Assembly: GCF_001612945.1 (NCBI RefSeq)
Contig: NZ_BDBK01000016.1
Coordinates: 1 to 64,000 of the forward strand
DNA length: 64,000 bases
Source of the DNA: Nocardia inohanensis NBRC 100128
GTDB lineage: Bacteria > Actinomycetota > Actinomycetes > Mycobacteriales > Mycobacteriaceae
Direction of reading: 5' to 3'
Shown here: positions 56,339 through 64,000 of the stretch, in pieces
How the letters are laid out: each line of letters opens with the position of its first letter
Numbering within the stretch: the first letter of the stretch is position 1
Notes under the pieces: model-generated
Told to the model about the DNA's origin: nothing
What the model saw: only the letters and a program-made list of their open reading frames with translations
Database searches by the model: none
Translations under genes and position numbers: made by a program

Positions 56339-56920
56339 CTAATGCCAGTGGTATTCGGCGCACAGCCGGTGCGCCACGCGGTCGAAGGTTTTCCGGGGCA
56401 GGATCGCGCCCTCGCGGCGGATCCCGGCCTCGGGTACGTCCAGGACGCGATCCAGCCGGACCCAGCTGTCGCGTCCGGCGCTGTCCCACGGTCCGTCGCC
56501 GATGCCCACCCAATTGTCGTGGTGGGCATGATCGGCGTTCGAGGAGAGCATCAACCCGAGCAGGGTCTTGCCGTCGCGGCCGACCACCAGCACCGGGCGG
56601 TCCTTACCGTTGGACGGGTCCTCCTCGTAGGGCACCCACGTCCACACGATCTCGCCCGGATCGGCCCGCCCGTCCAACTGCGGTGAGTACACGATCTGCC
56701 GCGCCCGCTCCCGCGACGGCACCCCCGCCGAAGACGTCGGCCGGACCGAAACCCCCGCCGCCTGCTTCGGCGTCGTCACCGCTCGCAGCGCCCGATCCCA
56801 CATCGAGGACTTTTGCACCCGATCGATGAGCTTCGGCCCCTGCTGCTTGACGAGCTGCGAACCCTGCTCTTTCGCCATGTTCCCCAACTGCTTCCCCAGC
56901 GCGTTCCACCTGCCGGCCAT
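56339..56920 (-). CDS. PemK/MazF-like protein with a long N-terminal extension
   Basis: The 193-residue protein ends in a MazF/PemK-type fold (about residues 87-193), which begins PGEIVWTWVPYEEDPSNGKDRPVLVVGRDGKTLLGLMLSS and continues to a W-rich C terminus. The first 85 residues are an amphipathic, basic extension (NALGKQLGNMAKEQGSQLVKQQGPKLIDRV) not seen in classic toxins. No antitoxin gene accompanies it. It is the counterpart of M. tuberculosis Rv2405, also next to lepA, so it may be a domesticated protein rather than a toxin. Ribonuclease activity is unproven. Confidence 0.75.
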   Translation of the reverse strand: MAGRWNALGKQLGNMAKEQGSQLVKQQGPKLIDRVQKSSMWDRALRAVTTPKQAAGVSVRPTSSAGVPSRERARQIVYSPQLDGRADPGEIVWTWVPYEEDPSNGKDRPVLVVGRDGKTLLGLMLSSNADHAHHDNWVGIGDGPWDSAGRDSWVRLDRVLDVPEAGIRREGAILPRKTFDRVAHRLCAEYHWH

Positions 56921-57076
56921 CTCGCCACCCTAACGGCGGTCGCGCGGTTTCTCATCCGGGCCGGAATGGGTTGCGGCAAAGCCCAGTTCACCGGTGGGTT
57001 GTGCCGGGGGCAGAAGCACCCTGAGCCACGCCGTAGACTTCTGGGTTGACATGCCGCCTTTTCGCCATGCCGAGGA

Positions 57077-58927
<1,851 letters not shown>

Positions 58928-58947
58928 GCGGGTTATCCGCTGAACGA

Positions 58948-58979
58948 TGTGCCCCGCTGCCCGATGGCAGCGGGGCACA
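58948..58979 (+). terminator. Terminator of lepA
   Basis: A perfect 14-base-pair stem (arms 58948-58961 and 58966-58979) with a CGAT loop lies 20 bases after the lepA stop. Confidence 0.85.
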
Positions 58980-59307
58980 GCTCGTTCAAAGGGTTGGGGC
59001 CCGGCGGGTTCGGCGCCGCACCTCCCTTCCTGGTTCTCATTCACCGGTGCGCGAGAGGGGCGGGAGTATGCTCCGGCTCTGCCCTGAGACCAGTTGTCCT
59101 GTTTTGTAACTTTGGTCCGTTACGCAGTGAGAAACTGGGGCTTCCGTCCTGATATGCCGGGTGACAAGCTATGTGTCGCACCTCTGTGCAATCCGCCGCC
59201 TACCTGGTGGATGTGACAGACCGGTTATCCGGAAATAGGGTGTGAAACGAGTTTGAGAGCGGCGGTCTGCCATCGGCGGGCCGCCGATCAGTGAGAGCGG
59301 AGCCTGT
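58980..59307. promoter_or_regulatory. Intergenic region upstream of the 902-residue gene
   Basis: This 328-base gap has no gene. It contains the inverted repeat GTAAC-N8-GTTAC at 59106-59123. A promoter-like pair, TGTGAC at 59212-59217 and TAGGGT at 59236-59241 (18-base spacing), is also visible. GGAG lies before the ATG at 59308. The region is less GC-rich than its surroundings, as envelope-stress promoters often are. I see no other structure. Confidence 0.4.
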
Positions 59308-62016
59308 ATGACACGTGATCTGCCCTACGACGACGATTCCGAAGCCGGCGACAACTACGTGGAAGACACCGCGTATCGCATTGCCACCGGAGTCGCGCGC
59401 GTAGCGAGGGCAGGCGCGTACGTAACCGGCGGCGCGCTCCTCGCGGCCGGCGGCACTCGCGGCGCCTCCGACGACAACACTAATCACGACAGCCGGATCG
59501 TCGGCTGGTCCGAGGCCGAGGATCCCAAGCCGGACGAGCCCAGCCCGACCGTCACCTTCCCGGACCTGACCGCCGATTCGGCGACGCCACCGGCGAAGCT
59601 GGGTCCCGCCGTCGTCTCGGTCTCCGATCAGCCGCACCCCGACAATCACCACTACGGCACCGACGCCGGCTTCCTGCCCGGCACCTTCGGCAGCCTGCCC
59701 TCCGACGCCACCATGAGCGGCTACTACGGCGGCGGATTCGGTGATGCGGGCGGATACACGATTCCGCAGCCCGACTATTCGGCGGCGTATCAGGGCTATC
59801 ACCCCGAGAGCGGGGTGCTGGACGGCCATCACGGCAATACCGGCGTCACCATCCCGTGGGGCGACGGTCAGCTGACCCTGCCCACGGTGCCCAGCCTGCC
59901 GTCCTTCGACGGCGAGCCCGCCGACTTCCTGCCCGGCCTGAAGATCCCCGGGGCCGACGGTCATCTGCCCGGCCTGCCCAGCGCCTTCCTGCCCGGCGGC
60001 CTCGGCGACACCGGGATCCCCGGAGCCCTGAGCCCCGCACCCGCGAACCCTACGCCCGGAACCGATTTCGACGGTGTGGGCGATTCCGGTATCGGCATGT
60101 TCGTCAAGACCCAGTGGAACGTGGACGCGCACGTCGGACTGGACGGCGTCTGGTTCAAGTCGGATATGAAGGTGGAGTTCGACGTCGGCGACGTGGGCCA
60201 CCAGTACACCGAGTATCAGCAGCAGATGGGGCAGTACGTCAAGGAAGGCGGCCCGGCCGCCCATTCCGCCGGTACCCAGCCGGGCGCAACCGCCACGAAT
60301 CCGCTTGCCCCCAACGGTGATTCCGCAGCCACCAACCCGGCTACCGCCGGAGCGGTCAATCCCGCGGCAGGTGCATCGGCCGACCCCGCTACCGCCGGAG
60401 GCGTTAATCCGGCTGCGGGAGCGGGAAACCCGGCAACTGCCGGGGCCGTTGATCCCGCTGCGGGCGGAGCAGCGAATCCCGCTGCCGCCGATATGAATCC
60501 GGCTACCGCGGGCGCGAATGTGCTGGGCGGCCAGACATATGGAAAGCCCGGCGGTTCGGCCGAGGACGCGCACGGTGCGACCGGTCATGCCGGTGGGGTG
60601 AGCACCGGAGGCGCTGCTGCCCCGGGCACCGTCGGCGCTGGTGCGGCTCCGACCGGTATCGGCGCCGGTGGCTCGGCCCCCGGCGGGGTCGGCGGTGTGT
60701 CGCCGCAGAGTGGCCTCGGTTCCGGTGTGTCGCCCCAGGGTGGTTTCGGTGGCGCTGCGGCTCCCGGATCGCCTGTCGCCCCGGCCGGTTCGCCCGCGCC
60801 GGTGGCCACGGCTCCCGCCGCCCCCGCGTTCAATGCCCCGGTCGCGCCGATCGCGGTCGCCCCGGTGGTCCCGGCGGCCGTCGCGCCGGTGTCCGTCGCT
60901 CCGGTGGCGGTGGCGCAGCCCGTGGTGGCCACGCCTTTGCAGACCACGATTCAGCCCGATGCCGCGCAGCATCCCATCGCGAACCTGTTGGGTGCGTCCG
61001 GCGGCCCGTCGCCGCTGACGGTCCCCGCGGTGAACACACCGTCGTTGTTCGCCGATCATCGCGCTCCGGTGCTGGCCGCGGACGGGGCCGGTAGCACCAG
61101 CCATCCGGCCACCATGGTCGCCAAGCCGATGCCGGCCTCGGCCGCGCCGGGCACCGCGGTGCCGCAGGTCAGCGTGCCGCCCAAGCCGGATGTGGCGCTG
61201 ACGACCGCGCCGTCGCTGCCGACCATGACCAAGATTCCGTCGGTCGAAACCGGCGGGGCGACAATCACTCCCGGCACGGTCGGCGGTGGCGCACACGGCG
61301 GCACGACGGGCGGTGCGACCACCGGCGGCGGTGCCACGGGCGGCACCGACACCGACGGCCCGACCGGCGGCGCCACCAAGGTTCCCGAGGTGACCCGCCC
61401 GAACAGCGGCGATCAGACCGGCACGCACGGCGGCACCTCCACGGTGCCCGATACCGACGGCGGCAGCACGCACGCGCCGACGGTGACGCAGCCGAGCGTG
61501 CCCACCGCCGATGTCACGGTGCCGACGGTCCCGACCACCCAGCCGCAGGCGACCCAACCGCATCTGCCCAGCCAGGAGATCACGGTCCCGTCGGTGGCCC
61601 CGCAGCCGACCGTGGCCCCGCAGGCCACCGCGCCGAAGCCGGTCCCGGTGAAACCGATTGCGGAAGTGAACGATTCGGGCCCGCACGTGCTCGCGGTCAG
61701 CGACGCGTACGCGCTGCCGGTCGACGATTCCGTGCTGTTCGCGAGTCACACGAGCGGCTTCGAATCCGGCGACTCGTCCGTGCTGTTCGCGAGTGATACG
61801 AGCGCGCTCGGTGATTCGTCCAGCCAGTACCCCGCTGATGCGAGCGGAGCGGGGAGCCATCCTTCGGTGCTGCCGTTGTCGGAGGACTCCGGCTGGCACG
61901 CCACCGCTTCGCTGTACGACAACGGTGCGCTGAGCACCCAGCTGATATCCGATTCCTCCTTCGCCGACAACCACTTCCAGGTGCACGGCGGGGCCGATCA
62001 CACCTTGCTGTTGTGA
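59308..62016 (+). CDS. Large Pro/Ala/Gly-rich protein partnered with the dynamin-like gene
   Basis: The 902-residue protein is of low complexity and I do not recognise its family. After a charged start with a weakly hydrophobic segment (GVARVARAGAYVTGGALLAAGG), residues about 85-260 are rich in Gly, Asp and Pro. A compact FVKTQWNVDAHVGLDGVWFKSDMKVEFDVGD region lies near 265-300. Then come NPATAG/NPAAG repeats, long Pro-Ala-Val runs, and near the end two SVLFAS(H/D)TS copies. Its stop overlaps the start of the dynamin-like GTPase gene by three bases. This layout recalls mycobacterial iniB-iniA, though sequence similarity to IniB is not evident. No clear signal peptide is seen. Confidence 0.6.
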   Translation: MTRDLPYDDDSEAGDNYVEDTAYRIATGVARVARAGAYVTGGALLAAGGTRGASDDNTNHDSRIVGWSEAEDPKPDEPSPTVTFPDLTADSATPPAKLGPAVVSVSDQPHPDNHHYGTDAGFLPGTFGSLPSDATMSGYYGGGFGDAGGYTIPQPDYSAAYQGYHPESGVLDGHHGNTGVTIPWGDGQLTLPTVPSLPSFDGEPADFLPGLKIPGADGHLPGLPSAFLPGGLGDTGIPGALSPAPANPTPGTDFDGVGDSGIGMFVKTQWNVDAHVGLDGVWFKSDMKVEFDVGDVGHQYTEYQQQMGQYVKEGGPAAHSAGTQPGATATNPLAPNGDSAATNPATAGAVNPAAGASADPATAGGVNPAAGAGNPATAGAVDPAAGGAANPAAADMNPATAGANVLGGQTYGKPGGSAEDAHGATGHAGGVSTGGAAAPGTVGAGAAPTGIGAGGSAPGGVGGVSPQSGLGSGVSPQGGFGGAAAPGSPVAPAGSPAPVATAPAAPAFNAPVAPIAVAPVVPAAVAPVSVAPVAVAQPVVATPLQTTIQPDAAQHPIANLLGASGGPSPLTVPAVNTPSLFADHRAPVLAADGAGSTSHPATMVAKPMPASAAPGTAVPQVSVPPKPDVALTTAPSLPTMTKIPSVETGGATITPGTVGGGAHGGTTGGATTGGGATGGTDTDGPTGGATKVPEVTRPNSGDQTGTHGGTSTVPDTDGGSTHAPTVTQPSVPTADVTVPTVPTTQPQATQPHLPSQEITVPSVAPQPTVAPQATAPKPVPVKPIAEVNDSGPHVLAVSDAYALPVDDSVLFASHTSGFESGDSSVLFASDTSALGDSSSQYPADASGAGSHPSVLPLSEDSGWHATASLYDNGALSTQLISDSSFADNHFQVHGGADHTLLL

Positions 62017-63824
62017 GCGGCCTGGAAAGCCTTACCGCCGTGAAGAATCCGGATGTGATGGGCCCCCTGCTGGAGTTGCTCGACGAGCTGCTCCAGCAGA
62101 CCCATGCCGTCGGCCGCTCCGACCTGGCCGCTCGCCTCGGTATCGCGCGCGCCCGGATCGCCGATCCCCGGGTGCGCCTGGTGGTGGTGGGCGATTCCAA
62201 GAGCGGTATGAGCACCCTGGTCAACGGCTTGGTGGGAATGCCGGTGAGCGCCACCGATTCCCAGCACAGCGTGCCGGTGATCGCCGAGTACGGCGCGCAG
62301 CCCGCCGCGATCCTGGTGAAGGCGGTCGGCGGCCGGGCCGAACGGGAATCGGTGGATCCGGCGACCGCGCTCACCGCCCTGCCCTCCGATGGCGTGGTGC
62401 GCGCCGAGGTCACCGCTCCGAGCCCGTTGCTGGCCGAGGGTTTCGTGGTCCTGGATGCCCCGGGTTCGCCCGGTGACACCCCCGCCACCTGGTCGCTGCT
62501 GGCCGCCGCCGACGCCGTGCTCTACGTGGCCGCCGCGGACGCGCCGTTCACGCCGGGCCAGATCGAGCAGTTGCAGCGGATTCAGCAGGTGTGCCCGACC
62601 GTGGTCTGCGTGCTGAACAAGATCGACGAGTATCCGCAGTGGCCGCAGGTGCAGCAGCAGGATCGCCGCCTGCTGGATCAGGCCGGTCTCGCCTTCGCGG
62701 TCGCCCCAGCCTCGGCGCTGCTGCACACCCGGGCCCAGGCATCCGGCGATCAGCAGCTGGACCTGGAATCCGGTGTGCCGCAACTGCTCGACCATCTGCG
62801 CGCCTACGTGCTGGGCCGCGCCGACACGGTGGCCGCCGAGGCCGCGGTCCGGGATATCCAGCTGATCACCGATCATCTGGCGCTGGCCCTGCGCACCGAG
62901 GCCGAGACCCTGCGCGACCCGCGCCGCTACGGCGTCATCACCGAAGAGCTGCGCCGCACCCGCGAGGAGGCCGAGCAGCTGCGGCAGCGCTCCGCCAACT
63001 GGCAGGTCACCCTCGCCGACGGCGCGGCGGAGTTGATGGCCGATACCGAACACGATCTGCGGCATCGCCTGCGCAGCCTGATCCGCGATGCCGAAGCCGA
63101 CATCATGAAGCGCGATCCGGTGAAGCGCTGGAACGATTTCGGGGCCGACCTGGATGCCAAGATCTGCGAGGCGGTGGAGGAGAACTTCGTCATCGCCCAC
63201 TACCGTTCGGTGGAATTGGCCGAGCAGGTGGCCGCGAAGTTCCCCGAAAGCGGTGTTCCCACCGCGGATCTCAAGCTCGACGATCCCGGCGAGGTGGGCG
63301 CGGTCCTGGAGCCGGTGGCCGCCATGGACACCCTGGACAGCGCGAAAGCCGGTGTCACCCAACAGGTGCTGTCCGCACTGCGCGGCTCCTACGGCGGCAT
63401 CCTGATGGTCGGCCTGGCCACCAGCCTGCTCGGTATGTCGCTGGTGAACTGGTACTCCGCGGGCGCGGGCGTGCTGCTGGGCGTGAACGCGCTGTGGGAC
63501 GACCGCAAGACCCGCACCCAGCGCCGCCAATCCGAGGCCAAGGTGGCGGTGGCGCGGCTGATGGACGATGTGATCTTCCAGGTGTCCAAGGAGTCGCGGT
63601 ACCGGCTGCGGGGCGTACAGCGCAGTCTGCGTGACCATTTCACCGATATCGCCAATGCCACGCTGCGCTCGGTGGACGCCTCGCTGCGCGCCGCCGAGGA
63701 GGCCGCCGCGGTGCATTCGCCGCAGCGGCGCGAGCAGCGGCTGACCGAGATCGAGACGGCGCTGGTGCGCCTGCGCGAGGTGCGTGAGCGCGCCGACGCG
63801 ATGGGTGAAGAGCCCTCCTACTGA
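62013..63824 (+). CDS. Dynamin-like GTPase with a variant P-loop
   Basis: The 603-residue protein has the dynamin-like layout. The GTPase domain has a P-loop GDSKSGMST (residues 60-68), DxxG in VLDAPGSPGD (148-151) and NKID (202-205). Long helical regions follow, with one or two membrane-associated segments near residue 465-495 (GGILMVGLATSLLGMSLVNWYSAGAGVLLGVNAL). The P-loop lysine normally before Ser/Thr is Met66. A lysine at 63 lies earlier in the loop, as in deviant Walker A motifs. It resembles IniA, which remodels membrane in mycobacteria. Its GTG overlaps the stop of the partner gene. Confidence 0.75.
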   Translation: MSGLESLTAVKNPDVMGPLLELLDELLQQTHAVGRSDLAARLGIARARIADPRVRLVVVGDSKSGMSTLVNGLVGMPVSATDSQHSVPVIAEYGAQPAAILVKAVGGRAERESVDPATALTALPSDGVVRAEVTAPSPLLAEGFVVLDAPGSPGDTPATWSLLAAADAVLYVAAADAPFTPGQIEQLQRIQQVCPTVVCVLNKIDEYPQWPQVQQQDRRLLDQAGLAFAVAPASALLHTRAQASGDQQLDLESGVPQLLDHLRAYVLGRADTVAAEAAVRDIQLITDHLALALRTEAETLRDPRRYGVITEELRRTREEAEQLRQRSANWQVTLADGAAELMADTEHDLRHRLRSLIRDAEADIMKRDPVKRWNDFGADLDAKICEAVEENFVIAHYRSVELAEQVAAKFPESGVPTADLKLDDPGEVGAVLEPVAAMDTLDSAKAGVTQQVLSALRGSYGGILMVGLATSLLGMSLVNWYSAGAGVLLGVNALWDDRKTRTQRRQSEAKVAVARLMDDVIFQVSKESRYRLRGVQRSLRDHFTDIANATLRSVDASLRAAEEAAAVHSPQRREQRLTEIETALVRLREVRERADAMGEEPSY

Positions 63825-63884
63825 TACGGCGGCCGGCAGTCGCCCGGCCAAGTGCCGGAAGTCCGGCAGAGCGCCAAAAGTAAA

Positions 63885-63912
63885 GCCGCCCGCGCGTTTT
63901 CGCGCGGGCGGC
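63885..63912. terminator. Terminator after the dynamin-like gene
   Basis: A perfect 12-base-pair GC stem (arms 63885-63896 and 63901-63912) has a TTTT loop. It lies between the end of the GTPase gene and a convergent gene end. Confidence 0.85.
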
Positions 63913-63929
63913 GTCATTTCACCGGTTGT

Positions 63930-64000
63930 TCAGCGACCCGTGTGCGCCGGACTGAACGTCCCGGCGTGCGTCTGCTCCTCGGCGCGAATCACGTGCATCA
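63930..64000 (-). CDS. 3' end of an unidentified reverse-strand gene
   Basis: The last 71 bases fit the end of a reverse-strand reading frame. Its C terminus is HVIRAEEQTHAGTFSPAHTGR followed by TGA at 63932-63930. An ATG at 63998 is in frame but is probably internal because the terminator sits directly beyond the stop. Too little is present to name a function. Confidence 0.4.
   Translation of the reverse strand, partial: MHVIRAEEQTHAGTFSPAHTGR

Noticed and set aside
59200..62001. 933-residue antisense open frame over the Pro/Ala/Gly-rich gene
   Set aside because: The sense frame has an acceptable start, overlap with the next gene and promoter-like sequence. The antisense product is Arg/Gly-repetitive and lacks these.

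Overview
This is about 64 kb of high-GC actinobacterial chromosome. It is most like Nocardia or a close mycolic-acid relative (Rhodococcus, Gordonia). The evidence is the codon use, many starts that look leaderless, mycobacteria-type envelope genes, and a long block in the gene order of the M. tuberculosis Rv2421c-Rv2404c region. That block runs nadD, rsfS, gpgP, octT, degV, comEA, comEC, holA, rpsT, ATP-grasp/alpha-E/transglutaminase, PemK-like protein, lepA. I see no phage, insertion sequence, CRISPR array, rRNA or tRNA.

Bases 1-28,700 are a catabolic and accessory region. An HsaA-like oxygenase and an HsaD-like hydrolase (2.0-4.0 kb) and an HsaB/KshA/KshB/HsaC-like set (17.3-21.5 kb) together cover steroid 9-alpha-hydroxylation and A/B-ring cleavage. 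They are split by 13 kb holding a VapBC-type toxin-antitoxin pair, a peptidase, a large LuxR-type regulator, a secreted lipase, ribBA and an MFS exporter. An IclR regulator diverges from the second set, and PadR and MFS genes follow it. Further on come a luciferase-like monooxygenase, a zinc dehydrogenase, an unusual Old Yellow Enzyme fused to an F420-type (Ddn) domain with a divergent TetR, and two short-chain dehydrogenases with a PadR regulator and a clear PadR-type operator.

Bases 28,700-41,500 hold ribokinase, a small acetyltransferase, a second MFS exporter, proA, a MoxR/VWA pair, a P450 with its own 3Fe-4S ferredoxin, and a translationally coupled three-gene envelope operon. That operon consists of a lipoprotein, a membrane protein and a secreted protein, and its first and last products share a domain.

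Bases 41,500-58,950 are the conserved mycobacteria-like block. An auxiliary tryptophanyl-tRNA synthetase lies between degV and comEA. It is preceded by a 13-codon leader peptide with tandem Trp codons and two mutually exclusive hairpins, a textbook attenuator layout. Bases 58,950-64,000 hold a 902-residue Pro/Ala/Gly-rich protein overlapping a dynamin-like GTPase whose P-loop lacks the usual lysine. This pair recalls mycobacterial iniB-iniA by layout. The window ends inside a reverse-strand gene.

Starts were chosen from Shine-Dalgarno sequences, or from a TANNNT -10 hexamer 6-7 bases before the start codon, which is the leaderless architecture common in actinobacteria.
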